DNA of 64,000 nucleotides, from positions 3,782,001 to 3,846,000 of the forward strand of contig NZ_CP067041.1 in the NCBI RefSeq assembly GCF_016599855.1. Reading direction: 5' to 3'. Of the stretch, positions 44,155 through 54,005 are shown piece by piece; position 1 is the stretch's first letter; the number at the start of each line of letters is the position of its first letter. Made by a program: the position numbers and the translations under genes. Source of the stretch: Bradyrhizobium diazoefficiens. Lineage in GTDB: Bacteria; Pseudomonadota; Alphaproteobacteria; Rhizobiales; Xanthobacteraceae. The notes beneath the pieces are model-generated. The model did no database searches. It was not told where the DNA came from and worked only from the letters and a program-made list of their open reading frames with translations.

Positions 44155-45351
44155 CTAGACGCTCCAGATCTTTTCATTAAACGGCAGGCGGATGGTGGCA
44201 CTCGCGGTGGCCGCGATGCCTTCCTCGCGGCCGGTGAAACCGAGCCGCTCGGTGGTCGTCGCCTTCACCGCGACGCGGGAGATGTCGATGCCGGAGATCT
44301 CGGCGATGCGCGCGCGCATGGTGTCGCGCAGGGGGCCGATCTTCGGCCGCTCGCAGATCATCGTCACCTCGAGATTGGCGATGCGGCCGCCGCGCGCCGT
44401 GACGCGCTCGATCGCGTACTTCAAAAACTGGTCGGAGGAGGCACCCTTCCACTTGGCATCGCTCGGCGGGAAGTGCGAGCCGATGTCGCCGTCGGCCAGC
44501 GCGCCGAGGATCGCGTCGACCAGTGCATGCAGGCCGACATCGCCGTCGGAATGAGCGAGAAAACCCCTGGTGTGCGGCACGCGCACGCCGCAGAGCATGA
44601 GATGGTCGCCTTCGCCGAACGCATGTACGTCGTAGCCCGTACCGGTCCTGATATCGCCGAGCAGGCTGGCCAGGCGCGCTTCCTCGCGCACGAAATCCTC
44701 GGGGGTGGTGAGCTTCATATTGGCAACATCGCCTTCAAAGGTCGCAACCGTCAATCCCGCCCATTCGGCGATCGCGGCATCATCGGTGAAATCGGAACGT
44801 CCGTCCTCCGCAGCGCGACGATGCGCCTCGAGAATGACGTCGAAACGAAAGGATTGCGGCGTCTGCGCAATTCGTAAGCGCGCCCGGTCCGGCGTGTCCT
44901 CGATATCGCCGCTCGCGTTGGTCACCTTGATGGTATCGGTGACGGGAACGACCGGGATCGCAGCACCCGTGCGGCTCGCCGCCTCGATGGCGCGCGAGAC
45001 CACCCCGGCGGAGACGAAGGGACGCGCGGCGTCATGGATCAGGACAACGTCCGGCTTGTGCCTGGCGAGCGCTTCGAGACCGGCAAGCACCGAGGCCTGC
45101 CGCGTCGCGCCGCCATTGGTCGGCGGCTCGTGGCTGAGGCCAGCGACCGCCGCCGCGAACATGGCGCTGTCGTCGGGGTTTACCACCGGCTGCACGGCGA
45201 GCACATCGGGGTGGGTACTGAAGGCTTCCATGGCGCGATAGATCACGGGCACGCCGCCGATCTCACGATATTGCTTGGGACCGCCGGCGCCTGCGCGCAG
45301 GCCACGTCCGGCCGCGACAAGAACGACCGCGATGCGCTGTGATTTCGCCAT
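44155..45351 (-). CDS. ispDF: Bifunctional IspD/IspF isoprenoid biosynthesis enzyme
   Basis: A fusion of two MEP-pathway enzymes in 398 residues. The N-terminal IspD part (about residues 1-235) attaches CMP to methylerythritol phosphate and shows [20 protein letters not shown] and [12 protein letters not shown]. The C-terminal IspF part (about 240-398) makes the cyclodiphosphate and has [13 protein letters not shown] and [16 protein letters not shown] with the metal ligands. The start is ATG 45351 ([11 protein letters not shown]); the frame is open upstream to 45537, but that part is low-quality sequence in the promoter region. It is divergent from dusB. Confidence 0.93.
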   Translation of the reverse strand: MAKSQRIAVVLVAAGRGLRAGAGGPKQYREIGGVPVIYRAMEAFSTHPDVLAVQPVVNPDDSAMFAAAVAGLSHEPPTNGGATRQASVLAGLEALARHKPDVVLIHDAARPFVSAGVVSRAIEAASRTGAAIPVVPVTDTIKVTNASGDIEDTPDRARLRIAQTPQSFRFDVILEAHRRAAEDGRSDFTDDAAIAEWAGLTVATFEGDVANMKLTTPEDFVREEARLASLLGDIRTGTGYDVHAFGEGDHLMLCGVRVPHTRGFLAHSDGDVGLHALVDAILGALADGDIGSHFPPSDAKWKGASSDQFLKYAIERVTARGGRIANLEVTMICERPKIGPLRDTMRARIAEISGIDISRVAVKATTTERLGFTGREEGIAATASATIRLPFNEKIWSV

Positions 45352-45440
45352 AGGACTCAAATATTCGACTGTTAAGGAAAGCGTCGGGAGTGGGGTGATT
45401 GCCGGCATGCCTCTAGCACGGCAGGCCCGCAAAAAAAGGG

Positions 45441-45465
45441 GGTTTCCCCTGCATTGTGGGAAACC
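45441..45465. promoter_or_regulatory. Inverted repeat in the ispDF/dusB divergent promoter
   Basis: GGTTTCCC (45441-45448) and GGGAAACC (45458-45465) form a perfect 8-base inverted repeat with a 9-base spacer, preceded by a run of seven A residues. A possible promoter for the dusB-ntrBC operon follows (TTGCAA at 45485, TAAACT at 45507, 16-base spacing). The repeat is placed like an operator for either direction. The regulator is unknown. Confidence 0.4.
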
Positions 45466-45558
45466 GCACTTTGCTGCACCGCACTTGCAAGATCTGCAGA
45501 ACTGTCTAAACTGTAGGCATGACGCTTGACTGCACAAGAATTGTGCGCAAGATGGGTC

Positions 45559-46635
45559 ATGGCAGACGCGATGAGGCTCTGCCCACTCAACGGAACCACT
45601 GTGACCGGCTCGGCAGGATCAGGCTCTAAGCCGTTGAAAATAGGCGATATTGAAATCGCCACACCGGTTTTCCTGGCACCGATGTCGGGGGTAACGGACT
45701 CGCCCGTTCGCAAGCTCGCCGCCGAGCTCGGGGCTGGTCTGGTCGTCTCCGAAATGACTGCCAGCGATGAGCTTGCCAATGGCCACCGCATGTCGCGGTT
45801 GCGCTGCGAAGCGACCGGAGTCGGGCCGCATGTGGTGCAGCTCGCCGGCTGTGAGGCGCATTGGATGGCGGAGGGCGCCCGGATCGCCGAGGCCGAGGGC
45901 GCCGACATTATCGACATCAACATGGGCTGTCCGGCCCGTCACGTCACCGGCGGCCAGTCGGGCTCGGCCCTGATGCGCGATCTCAATCATGCCGTCAGCC
46001 TGATCGAGGCGACGATTGCCGCCGTGAAAGTTCCGGTGACGCTGAAAATGCGGCTCGGCTGGGACGACCAGACCCGCAACGCGCCGGAGCTAGCGCGTCG
46101 CGCGGAAGCTGCCGGCGTCAAGCTCGTGACTGTCCACGGCCGTACCCGCTGCCAATTTTATAAGGGCGAAGCCGATTGGGATGCGATCCGTGCCGTGCGC
46201 GAGGCCATTTCCATTCCGCTCGTCGTCAATGGCGACATTACGTCATACGAGAAAGCGCTCGCGGCGCTCCAGGCCTCCGGCGCAGACGCCGTGATGATCG
46301 GCCGCGGCGCGCAGGGCCAGCCTTGGTTGCCCGGCGAGATCGGCCGGCGCCTGAACGGCGGGGCGGCGGAAGCCACACCGTCGCTCGGAACGCAGCTCCA
46401 TTATGTCCGCACGCTCTATGAGGGCGTCTGCGCGCTCTATGGCCTGCGCGTCGGCCTCAGGCATGCACGCAAACATCTCGGCTGGGCGCTCGACGTCGCG
46501 GCCGATGCGAGCGGCGCGCCGGTCGAGACGCTGAAGGCCTGGCGCCGAAAGATCCTCACGTCTGAGGATCCGAGCCTGGTCCATCAGTCACTACAGGACG
46601 CCTTCGACGACTTTGCATGGAGCGCTGCTGCATGA
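45559..46635 (+). CDS. dusB: tRNA-dihydrouridine synthase (NifR3/DusB)
   Basis: This flavoenzyme of about 358 residues reduces uridine in tRNA. Motifs are [39 protein letters not shown] with the catalytic Cys, [24 protein letters not shown] and [16 protein letters not shown]. The start is uncertain: ATG 45559 or 45571 or an upstream TTG at 45526; all precede the conserved core by about 30 residues. Under the older name nifR3 it is the first gene of the nifR3-ntrB-ntrC operon in many alphaproteobacteria, as here, with its stop overlapping ntrB. Confidence 0.92.
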   Translation: MADAMRLCPLNGTTVTGSAGSGSKPLKIGDIEIATPVFLAPMSGVTDSPVRKLAAELGAGLVVSEMTASDELANGHRMSRLRCEATGVGPHVVQLAGCEAHWMAEGARIAEAEGADIIDINMGCPARHVTGGQSGSALMRDLNHAVSLIEATIAAVKVPVTLKMRLGWDDQTRNAPELARRAEAAGVKLVTVHGRTRCQFYKGEADWDAIRAVREAISIPLVVNGDITSYEKALAALQASGADAVMIGRGAQGQPWLPGEIGRRLNGGAAEATPSLGTQLHYVRTLYEGVCALYGLRVGLRHARKHLGWALDVAADASGAPVETLKAWRRKILTSEDPSLVHQSLQDAFDDFAWSAAA

Positions 46636-47801
46636 CCTCAGCCGCTGACCATCGCAAACCGGCCGACAGCGATGCCATCCTCGATGCCTTGCCCAATCCC
46701 GTGCTGATGATCGGGCCGGACGGCAAGATTGTCGCCGCCAATATCGCCACCGAAGCCTTCTTCGAGATCTCGACGCAGTTCTTGAAGCGGCAGTCGCTGA
46801 AAGAGCTGGTGCCGTTCGGCAGCCCCTTGCTGGCGCTGATCGACCAGGTGCGTTCGTCGAACGCGCCGGTCAACGAATACAAGGTCGATCTCGGCACGCC
46901 GCGCATGGGCGGCGACCGCCAGGTTGATCTCCACGTCGCTCCGCTCACCGAGCGGCCGGGCCATATCGTCGTGATGCTCCAGGAGCGCTCCATCGCCGAC
47001 AAGATGGACCGGCAGCTCACCCATCGCAGCGCCGCCCGTTCGGTGATCGCGCTCGCCGCAATGCTGGCGCACGAGATCAAGAACCCGCTCTCCGGCATTC
47101 GCGGCGCGGCGCAGCTTCTCGAGCAGCAGGCGTCCTCCGAAGACCGCATGTTGACCCGCCTGATCTGCGACGAGGCCGACCGCATCGTCACGCTGGTCGA
47201 TCGCATGGAGGTGTTCGGCGACGAACGGCCTGTGATGCGCGGTCCCGTCAACATCCATTCGGTGCTCGATCACGTCAAGCGACTGGCGCAGTCGGGCTTT
47301 GCTCGCAACATCCGCTTCATCGAGGACTACGATCCGTCGCTGCCGCCGGTGCTAGCGAACCAGGACCAGCTGATCCAGGTGTTCCTCAATCTGGTGAAGA
47401 ACGCCGCCGAAGCGCTGATCGACGTCCCCGACGCCGAGATCCAGCTCACCACCGCATTTCGCCCCGGCGTGCGGCTGTCAGTCCCCGGTCAAAAAACCCG
47501 GGTATCCCTGCCGCTGGAATTCTGCGTGAGGGACAATGGACCAGGCGTGCCGGACGATCTTCTGCCCAATCTGTTCGATCCTTTCGTGACCACCAAGCAG
47601 ACCGGCTCTGGCCTTGGTCTGGCGCTGGTCGCCAAGATCGTCGGCGATCACGGGGGCATCATTGAATGCGAATCTCAGCCGCGCAAGACCAACTTCCGCG
47701 TGCTGATGCCGATGTACTCGACATCGGTCAAAACCGCCGATCACAGCAGTCGCGACGGCTCTGCCGGGAAGTCGTCGTCTGCATCACAGGGGGCAAAATG
47801 A
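46632..47801 (+). CDS. ntrB: Nitrogen regulation sensor kinase NtrB
   Basis: The 389-residue soluble histidine kinase/phosphatase controls NtrC in response to nitrogen status through PII. A PAS domain opens the protein ([20 protein letters not shown]), followed by the H-box [20 protein letters not shown], the N-box [10 protein letters not shown], and ATP-lid motifs ([19 protein letters not shown]). ATG 46632 is chosen because it overlaps the dusB stop as ATGA; ATG 46617 is an in-frame alternative. There is no membrane segment, as expected. The C-terminal tail is Ser/Gly-rich. Confidence 0.95.
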   Translation: MTSAADHRKPADSDAILDALPNPVLMIGPDGKIVAANIATEAFFEISTQFLKRQSLKELVPFGSPLLALIDQVRSSNAPVNEYKVDLGTPRMGGDRQVDLHVAPLTERPGHIVVMLQERSIADKMDRQLTHRSAARSVIALAAMLAHEIKNPLSGIRGAAQLLEQQASSEDRMLTRLICDEADRIVTLVDRMEVFGDERPVMRGPVNIHSVLDHVKRLAQSGFARNIRFIEDYDPSLPPVLANQDQLIQVFLNLVKNAAEALIDVPDAEIQLTTAFRPGVRLSVPGQKTRVSLPLEFCVRDNGPGVPDDLLPNLFDPFVTTKQTGSGLGLALVAKIVGDHGGIIECESQPRKTNFRVLMPMYSTSVKTADHSSRDGSAGKSSSASQGAK

Positions 47802-47810
47802 GGATTAACA

Positions 47811-49253
47811 ATGCCCGCAGGTAGCATTCTCGTAGCTGATGACGACACCGCCATCCGCACGGTTCTCAACCAGGCACTTTCCCGGGCCGGGTATGAAGTC
47901 AGGCTGACCGGCAATGCCGCGACGCTGTGGCGCTGGGTCAGCCAGGGGGAGGGCGATCTCGTCATCACCGACGTGGTGATGCCGGATGAAAACGCCTTCG
48001 ATCTTCTGCCGCGGATCAAGAAGATGCGGCCGAATTTGCCCGTCATCGTCATGAGCGCGCAAAACACCTTCATGACGGCGATCCGCGCCTCCGAGCGCGG
48101 CGCCTATGAATATCTGCCAAAGCCCTTCGACCTGAAGGAGCTGATCGCCATCGTCGGCCGTGCGCTCGCCGAGCCGAAAGAGCGGGTATCGAGCCCGGAT
48201 GACGATGCGGAGATGGAAGCGATCCCGCTGGTCGGCCGCTCGCCGGCGATGCAGGAAATCTACCGCGTGCTGGCCCGCCTGATGCAGACCGACCTCACTG
48301 TGATGATCACGGGCGAGTCCGGCACCGGCAAGGAATTGGTGGCCCGCGCGCTGCACGATTACGGCAAGCGCCGCAACGGCCCGTTCGTGGCGGTCAACAT
48401 GGCGGCGATTCCGCGCGACCTGATCGAGTCCGAGCTGTTCGGCCACGAGCGCGGCGCCTTCACCGGCGCCAACACGCGCGCGTCCGGCCGGTTCGAGCAG
48501 GCCGAGGGCGGCACGCTGTTCCTCGACGAAATCGGCGACATGCCGATGGAGGCGCAGACCCGCCTGCTGCGCGTGCTGCAGCAGGGCGAATACACCACGG
48601 TCGGCGGCCGCACTCCGATCAAGACCGACGTGCGGATTGTGGCGGCTTCCAACAAGGACCTGCGCGTGCTGATCCAGCAGGGCCTGTTTCGCGAGGATCT
48701 GTTCTTCCGCCTCAACGTCGTGCCGCTGCGTCTGCCTCCTTTGCGCGAACGCATCGAGGACTTGCCGGATCTCGTGCGTCACTTCTTCGCGCTGGCGGAG
48801 AAGGACGGCTTGCCGCCGAAGAAGCTCGATGCGCTGGCGCTGGAGCGGCTGAAGCAGCATCGCTGGCCCGGCAACGTGCGCGAGCTCGAAAACCTCGCCC
48901 GGCGCCTCGCCGCGCTCTATCCGCAAGATGTCATCACGGCCTCCGTCATCGACGGCGAGCTCGCACCACCCTCGGTCAGCCCGGGCGCCGCAGTTCAACA
49001 GGGTGTCGACAATCTCGGCGGCGCGGTCGAGGCCTATCTCTCGTCGCACTTCCAGGGTTTCCCCAACGGCGTGCCGCCGCCGGGCCTTTATCACCGCATC
49101 CTCAAGGAGATCGAGGTCCCGCTGCTGACGGCCGCGCTGGCCGCCACACGCGGCAACCAGATCCGCGCCGCCGACCTGCTCGGCCTCAACCGCAATACGC
49201 TGCGGAAGAAGATCCGGGATCTCGACATCCAGGTTTACAGGAGCGGGGGCTAG
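47811..49253 (+). CDS. ntrC: Nitrogen regulation response regulator NtrC
   Basis: This 480-residue sigma-54 activator has an N-terminal receiver domain with phospho-acceptor D54 ([13 protein letters not shown]), an AAA+ domain with Walker A GESGTGKE at 168-175, the sigma-54 contact loop GAFTGA at 215-220 and [13 protein letters not shown], and a C-terminal Fis-type helix-turn-helix ([18 protein letters not shown]). It is fully equipped for nitrogen-starvation gene activation. It starts 9 bases after ntrB with AGG at 47801-47803 as a weak ribosome binding site. Confidence 0.96.
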   Translation: MPAGSILVADDDTAIRTVLNQALSRAGYEVRLTGNAATLWRWVSQGEGDLVITDVVMPDENAFDLLPRIKKMRPNLPVIVMSAQNTFMTAIRASERGAYEYLPKPFDLKELIAIVGRALAEPKERVSSPDDDAEMEAIPLVGRSPAMQEIYRVLARLMQTDLTVMITGESGTGKELVARALHDYGKRRNGPFVAVNMAAIPRDLIESELFGHERGAFTGANTRASGRFEQAEGGTLFLDEIGDMPMEAQTRLLRVLQQGEYTTVGGRTPIKTDVRIVAASNKDLRVLIQQGLFREDLFFRLNVVPLRLPPLRERIEDLPDLVRHFFALAEKDGLPPKKLDALALERLKQHRWPGNVRELENLARRLAALYPQDVITASVIDGELAPPSVSPGAAVQQGVDNLGGAVEAYLSSHFQGFPNGVPPPGLYHRILKEIEVPLLTAALAATRGNQIRAADLLGLNRNTLRKKIRDLDIQVYRSGG

Positions 49254-49272
49254 CCTCTCGGAACGGACGGGT

Positions 49273-49304
49273 GGCTCAGCTCCCCTACCAAGCGGAGCTG
49301 AGCC
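49273..49304. terminator. Strong hairpin terminator after ntrC
   Basis: Perfect 11-base arms GGCTCAGCTCC (49273-49283) and GGAGCTGAGCC (49294-49304) around a 10-base loop start 20 bases after the ntrC stop. The T-tract is missing, so termination may be Rho-assisted or the hairpin may protect the mRNA 3' end. Confidence 0.55.
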
Positions 49305-49407
49305 TGTCCGGATCGCGCTGGCCGTTGTGGCAGGCGCGGTGGGCAGAAGTCCGCCTCGGGCCGGAATGTTCCGCAGTCGCGCTGAAATTTCGATGGCAGC
49401 GCCGGAA

Positions 49408-49554
49408 CTACCTGATCAAGCGAGCTGAGACCGGCGTGATGTTGGCCATTTCGGCCGTCTGGTCCTGCCTGCTTGGGCCATTGACCAAGAGGTCGGAAGC
49501 CACGATCAGCAGCAGCACGGCCGATACCATTATCGCAAGAAAGAGCCTCTCCAT
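49408..49554 (-). CDS. Possible 48-aa single-span membrane protein
   Basis: On the minus strand an ATG at 49554 begins MERLFLAIMVSAVLLLIVAS, an ideal single transmembrane helix, followed by a polar tail of about 28 residues ending ARLIR. The hydrophobic/polar pattern looks like a real small membrane protein rather than chance, but the ribosome binding site is poor and no family is known to me. It lies antisense in the ntrC-ntrY gap. Confidence 0.4.
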   Translation of the reverse strand: MERLFLAIMVSAVLLLIVASDLLVNGPSRQDQTAEMANITPVSARLIR

Positions 49555-49739
49555 GCTGGGTCAAGCCGGTACGGCCAGATTCTGTTCCCGCTTTATCTGC
49601 GCCCGGATGAGAAGACCCTGTGGATGCGCCCCTCCGTCGTGGGGCAGACGCCGCGGAATTGTCGCAATTCGGCAACAATGTGGTACGAATACATCAGTAT
49701 CCGCCCGACGCGGACCCGTTTTCAGCACCCATTGCCGGA

Positions 49740-52112
49740 ATGACCAGCGCAGACACCTCGGCCGCATCCTTTGACACGGCCCCAGCAGAAGAGCCCCGAC
49801 GCTGGTCAGTGCGACGCTGGCTGGCGCCGTTTGCGGTCGCGCTGGCGCTGCTGTCTGCGTTCCTGACCTTCCTGGTGCTGACCGGGCTGACCAAGATCGA
49901 GCCGACGCCGGAGGTGGTGCGCTCGATCTATCTGATCAATGCGGGCACGATCCTGCTGCTGGTCGGCATCATCGTCCGCGAGCTCTGGCAGCTGATCCTG
50001 GCCCGTCGGCGGGGACGGGCGGCGGCGCGGCTCCACGTCCAGATCGTCAGCCTGTTCTCGATCGTCGCCGTGCTGCCGGCCGTGCTGGTCGCCGTCGTCG
50101 CCAACGTCACGATCGCGCGCGGCCTCGACCGGCTGTTCTCAGGTCCCACCAAGGAAGTGATCCAGAATTCGCTGACCATTGCGCGGGCCTATATGCAGGA
50201 TCACGCTCAGCTGATCCGCGGCGACATCATCGGCATGGCCAACGACATCGCCCATGCCCGGCCGCTCTACGACCAGGATCGCCGCTCGTTCCGTGAATTG
50301 CTGACGTCGAGCGCCGCCTCGCGCAATTTGCCGGGCGCGATGATCATTGACAAGAACACCAACATTCTGGAATCCGCGGACACCGGCATGCGGCTGGCCT
50401 ATTCGCCGCCGGCGCCGGACTTTCTCAGCAACGTCAACGAGAACGAACCCGAGATCGCGGTGCTTCCGGATGCGAGCTACGTCGCCGCGGTGATCCGCCT
50501 GCGCGCCTTCAACGACACCTTCCTTTATGTCGCCCGTCCGCTTGATCCGAACGTCGTCAACCAGCTCAAGCAGACCGAGGTCAGCGTCGCCGAATACGCC
50601 CAGATCGAGTCGCGCCGGCTCGGCATCCAGGTCGCCTTCGCGCTGATGTTTGCGGTGATCGCGCTGACCATCCTGATGGCTTCGGTGCTGATCGGGTTGA
50701 ACTTCGCCAACTCGCTGGTGGCGCCGATCCGGCGGTTGATGAATGCGGCCCACACCGTTTCGACCGGCGACCTGCATGTGAAGGTGCCGGTGCATCAATC
50801 GGAAGGCGATCTTGCCCAGCTCGGCGAAACCTTCAACAAGATGACGCAGGAACTGCGCAGCCAGCGCGACGAGCTCGTCAACGCCAGCGACCTCATCGAC
50901 AGCCGCCGCCGTTTCATCGAAGCCGTCCTGTCCTCGGCAAGCGCCGGCATCATCGGCGTCGATAGCTCGGGCAACGTCGGCATCCTCAACCGTTCCGCCG
51001 AGAAGCTGATCGGGCATTCCGAGGCCGAGACGCTCGGCCATCCGCTCTCCGACGTCTTGCCCGAGCTCAAGGAGATGATGAAGGCGGCGCGGGAGGGGAC
51101 CCAGCGGCTGGTGCAGGGCCAGATCACGATCACGCGCGACGGCACCGAGCGCAATCTCTCGGTCCGCGTCAGCGCCGAGAAGAACCAGCCGCATGACAGC
51201 TACATCATCACGCTCGACGACATCACGGAACTGGTCTCCGCGCAGCGCACCTCGGCCTGGGGCGACGTAGCGCGCCGCATCGCCCACGAGATCAAGAATC
51301 CGCTGACGCCGATCCAGCTCTCGGCCGAGCGCATCCGCCGCAAATTCGGCAAGGACATCACTGAGGCCAAGGACAAGCAGATCTTCGAGCAGTGCACCGA
51401 CACCATCGTGCGCCAGGTCGATGACATCAGGCGGATGGTCGACGAGTTCTCGCGCTTTGCGCGGATGCCGAAACCCGTGATGGAAGGCGAGGATGTCGCC
51501 GACACCGTGCGGCAGGCGGTGTTCCTGATGAAGGTCGCCCATCCCGAGCTCGATATCGAGGCCGAATTCAGGGAAGATCCGCTGCGCGCCCAGTTCGACC
51601 GCCGGCTGATCTCGCAGGCGGTCACCAACATCGTCAAGAACGCCACCGAGGCGATCGAACAGGTCCCGCCGGAGGAGCTTGGCAAGGACGGTGGAAAAGG
51701 CCGCATCGACGTCGTCGTGTCGCGCGAGGGTGAGGACGTGCTGATCGACGTCGTCGACAACGGCATCGGCCTGCCCAAGGTCGCGCGTTCGCGGCTGCTC
51801 GAACCCTATGTGACGACGCGCGCCAAGGGCACCGGCCTTGGCCTTGCCATCGTCGGCCGCGTGTTGGAAGACCATGGCGGCCGGATCGAGCTGAAAGACG
51901 CCTCCGACTTCCGCGAAGGCCAGCGCGGCGCCTGGATGCGGATGCGCTTTGCGATCTCCGGCCAGGCCAAGAAGGCCGAGGGAGCCGAACAGGCACCGGC
52001 GGCCAAGGAAGCCATCAAAACGCAGGAAACAAGAGAGCCGGCGGCTGAAACCAAAGAGCCGGCTGAAAAGACCAACGATTCACCGAAAATCGAAGCCTCG
52101 ACAGGCAGCTGA
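49740..52112 (+). CDS. ntrY: Nitrogen regulation sensor kinase NtrY
   Basis: This membrane-bound histidine kinase of 790 residues has two N-terminal membrane helices plus further hydrophobic segments (about residues 28-130), a periplasmic sensor region, a last membrane helix (VAFALMFAVIALTILMASVL) leading into HAMP, a PAS domain ([16 protein letters not shown]), the H-box [21 protein letters not shown] and the ATP-binding motifs DNGIGLP and GTGLGLAIV. A charged Glu/Lys/Pro-rich tail ends it. ATG 49740 is the most likely start; the frame is open back to 49620. With NtrX it controls nitrogen and, in several alphaproteobacteria, redox or envelope responses. Confidence 0.94.
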   Translation: MTSADTSAASFDTAPAEEPRRWSVRRWLAPFAVALALLSAFLTFLVLTGLTKIEPTPEVVRSIYLINAGTILLLVGIIVRELWQLILARRRGRAAARLHVQIVSLFSIVAVLPAVLVAVVANVTIARGLDRLFSGPTKEVIQNSLTIARAYMQDHAQLIRGDIIGMANDIAHARPLYDQDRRSFRELLTSSAASRNLPGAMIIDKNTNILESADTGMRLAYSPPAPDFLSNVNENEPEIAVLPDASYVAAVIRLRAFNDTFLYVARPLDPNVVNQLKQTEVSVAEYAQIESRRLGIQVAFALMFAVIALTILMASVLIGLNFANSLVAPIRRLMNAAHTVSTGDLHVKVPVHQSEGDLAQLGETFNKMTQELRSQRDELVNASDLIDSRRRFIEAVLSSASAGIIGVDSSGNVGILNRSAEKLIGHSEAETLGHPLSDVLPELKEMMKAAREGTQRLVQGQITITRDGTERNLSVRVSAEKNQPHDSYIITLDDITELVSAQRTSAWGDVARRIAHEIKNPLTPIQLSAERIRRKFGKDITEAKDKQIFEQCTDTIVRQVDDIRRMVDEFSRFARMPKPVMEGEDVADTVRQAVFLMKVAHPELDIEAEFREDPLRAQFDRRLISQAVTNIVKNATEAIEQVPPEELGKDGGKGRIDVVVSREGEDVLIDVVDNGIGLPKVARSRLLEPYVTTRAKGTGLGLAIVGRVLEDHGGRIELKDASDFREGQRGAWMRMRFAISGQAKKAEGAEQAPAAKEAIKTQETREPAAETKEPAEKTNDSPKIEASTGS

Positions 52113-52129
52113 CAAAACAGGCGCGACCC

Positions 52130-53500
52130 ATGGCAAGTGAAATTCTGATTGTCGATGACGAGGCCGATATTCGCGATCTCGTCGCAGGGATTCTCGAAGA
52201 CGAGGGTTTTGTCACGCGGACCGCGCGCGATAGCGACTCGGCGCTGGCCGAAATCGCCAACCGCAGGCCGCATCTGGTGTTCCTCGACATCTGGCTGCAG
52301 GGCTCCAAGCTCGACGGCCTGCAGCTCCTCGAGCAGGTCAAGAAGGACAATGCCGACCTGCCGGTGGTGATGATCTCCGGCCATGGCAACATCGAGACCG
52401 CGGTCGCTGCGATCAAGCGCGGCGCCTATGACTTCATCGAGAAGCCGTTCAAGGCCGACCGGCTGATCCTGGTCGCGACGAGGGCGCTGGAGAACTCGCG
52501 GCTCAAGCGCGAGGTCAAGGAGCTGAAGCAGCTCGCGCCGAGCGCAAGCTCGCTCGTCGGCCGCTCGCCGAGCATCAACCAGCTGCGCCAGACCATCGAG
52601 CGCGCGGCCAAGGCCAACAGCCGGATCCTGATCGTCGGCCCTGCCGGCGCCGGCAAGGAATTGACCGCGCGCACGCTGCATACGGCCTCGGGCCGCGCCG
52701 ACGGCCCCTTTGTTGTGATCAACGCAGCCGCTATCACGCCCGATCGCATGGAGCACGAGCTGTTCGGCGTCGAGCAGTCCAACGGTGAGCAGCCGCGCAA
52801 GCCCGGCGCACTCGAGGAAGCCCATGGCGGCACGCTGTTCATCGACGAGATCGCGGACATGCCGCGCGAGACCCAGAACAAGATCTTGCGCGTGCTGGTC
52901 GAGCAGTCGTTCCAGCGCGTCGGCGGCACCGGCAAAGTGCAGGTCGACGTCCGCATCATCTCCTCCACCGCGCGCAATCTCGAAGAAGAGATCGCGGCCG
53001 GCCATTTCCGCGAAGATCTCTATCACCGGCTCTCGGTGGTGCCGATCCGCGTGCCCGCGCTCTCCGAGCGGCGCGAGGACATCCCCGAATTGATCGACTA
53101 TTTCATGGAGCAGATCTCGGCCGGCAGCGGCCTGCCCAAGCGCCAGATCGGCCAGGACGCAATGGCCGTGCTGCAATCGCACGTGTGGCCCGGCAATGTG
53201 CGCCAGCTCCGCAACAACGTTGAAAGAGTCATGATTCTGGCCGCCGGCGGACCGGAGGTGATCATCACCGCCGACATGCTGCCGCAGGACGTCGGCTCGA
53301 TGGTGCCGGCGATGCCGACCAGCAACAACGGCGAGCACATCATGGGCCTGCCGCTGCGCGAAGCGCGCGAAGTGTTCGAGCGCGACTATTTGATTGCCCA
53401 GATCAGCCGTTTCTCAGGAAATATTTCCCGTACGGCCGAGTTCGTTGGCATGGAACGTTCGGCGTTACATCGCAAGTTGAAGGCGCTGGGCGTCGGTTGA
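52130..53500 (+). CDS. ntrX: Nitrogen regulation response regulator NtrX
   Basis: The 456-residue response regulator paired with NtrY has a receiver domain with acceptor D53 (HLVFLDIWLQGS), an AAA+ domain with Walker A-like GPAGAGKE and GGTLFIDEIADMP, and a C-terminal Fis-type helix-turn-helix (ISRTAEFVGMERSALHRKL). Unlike NtrC in this window, the region after HELFGVEQ reads SNGEQPRKPGALEEA and has no GAFTGA loop, so classical sigma-54 activation is not expected; it more likely binds DNA as a repressor or sigma-70 partner. It lies 17 bases after ntrY. Confidence 0.95.
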   Translation: MASEILIVDDEADIRDLVAGILEDEGFVTRTARDSDSALAEIANRRPHLVFLDIWLQGSKLDGLQLLEQVKKDNADLPVVMISGHGNIETAVAAIKRGAYDFIEKPFKADRLILVATRALENSRLKREVKELKQLAPSASSLVGRSPSINQLRQTIERAAKANSRILIVGPAGAGKELTARTLHTASGRADGPFVVINAAAITPDRMEHELFGVEQSNGEQPRKPGALEEAHGGTLFIDEIADMPRETQNKILRVLVEQSFQRVGGTGKVQVDVRIISSTARNLEEEIAAGHFREDLYHRLSVVPIRVPALSERREDIPELIDYFMEQISAGSGLPKRQIGQDAMAVLQSHVWPGNVRQLRNNVERVMILAAGGPEVIITADMLPQDVGSMVPAMPTSNNGEHIMGLPLREAREVFERDYLIAQISRFSGNISRTAEFVGMERSALHRKLKALGVG

Positions 53501-53656
53501 AGGCCGTGAGCCCTGCGGTCACGGACGATATCCGAGAAATATCATCGATTTCCGTCGTTTTTCGGGGCCGGGGGAGCGCGCCTGCCGCGTGAAGCGGCTT
53601 GCCTAAAATGCCCACCTGCCTTCTAATCAACCTGCTGTTCCCTAGAGGGGGATCTC

Positions 53657-53818
53657 ATGAGGGACGGCAACCGGAAGAAGGCCCAGATTCAAAACAGGGC
53701 CGCAACCGGCGCAATAAAAAAGAAACTCGAAGCGAGAAAAAAACAATGGCGGCAGACCGCGCACAAAACCTACAGGACACCTTCCTTAATCACGTTCGAA
53801 AAACCAAAACGCCACTGA
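53657..53818 (+). other. Candidate upstream ORF overlapping the hfq start
   Basis: ATG 53657 has a strong AGAGGGGGAT ribosome binding site and opens a 53-codon frame ([20 protein letters not shown] then a Lys/Arg-rich stretch) that ends at 53818, 73 bases inside hfq in a different frame. The product would be very basic. It may be a regulatory leader coupled to hfq translation, or a chance frame in the hfq 5' untranslated region. Confidence 0.35.
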
Positions 53819-53994
53819 CGATCTTTCTGGTCAACGGAGTGAAGCTCCAGGGCATCGTGACCTGGTTCGACAATTTCTGTTTGCTGCTTCGGCGCGACGG
53901 TCACTCGCAGCTTGTCTACAAGCATGCGATCTCGACCATCATGCCGGGCGCTCCGATCCAGCTGTTCGAAGGCGGCGAGGATCAGCCGGCTTGA
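53746..53994 (+). CDS. hfq: RNA chaperone Hfq
   Basis: The 82-residue Sm-like RNA chaperone pairs small RNAs with mRNAs. Sm1 and Sm2 motifs are complete: [35 protein letters not shown] and [11 protein letters not shown]. It has a short acidic C-terminus, as usual in alphaproteobacteria. Starting at ATG 53746 gives the standard [11 protein letters not shown] beginning. In Azorhizobium the homologue (NrfA) is required for nifA expression, which fits its place beside ntrYX. Confidence 0.97.
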   Translation: MAADRAQNLQDTFLNHVRKTKTPLTIFLVNGVKLQGIVTWFDNFCLLLRRDGHSQLVYKHAISTIMPGAPIQLFEGGEDQPA

Positions 53995-54005
53995 GAGTGA
54001 TCTGA

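Larger units (their letters stand above)
49255..49739. other. Intergenic region between ntrC and ntrY
   Basis: This 485-base gap separates the ntrBC and ntrYX units. It contains a strong hairpin terminator (49273-49304) and a possible antisense small membrane-protein gene (49408-49554). The remainder up to ntrY should hold the ntrYX promoter, which I could not locate with confidence. Confidence 0.5.
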
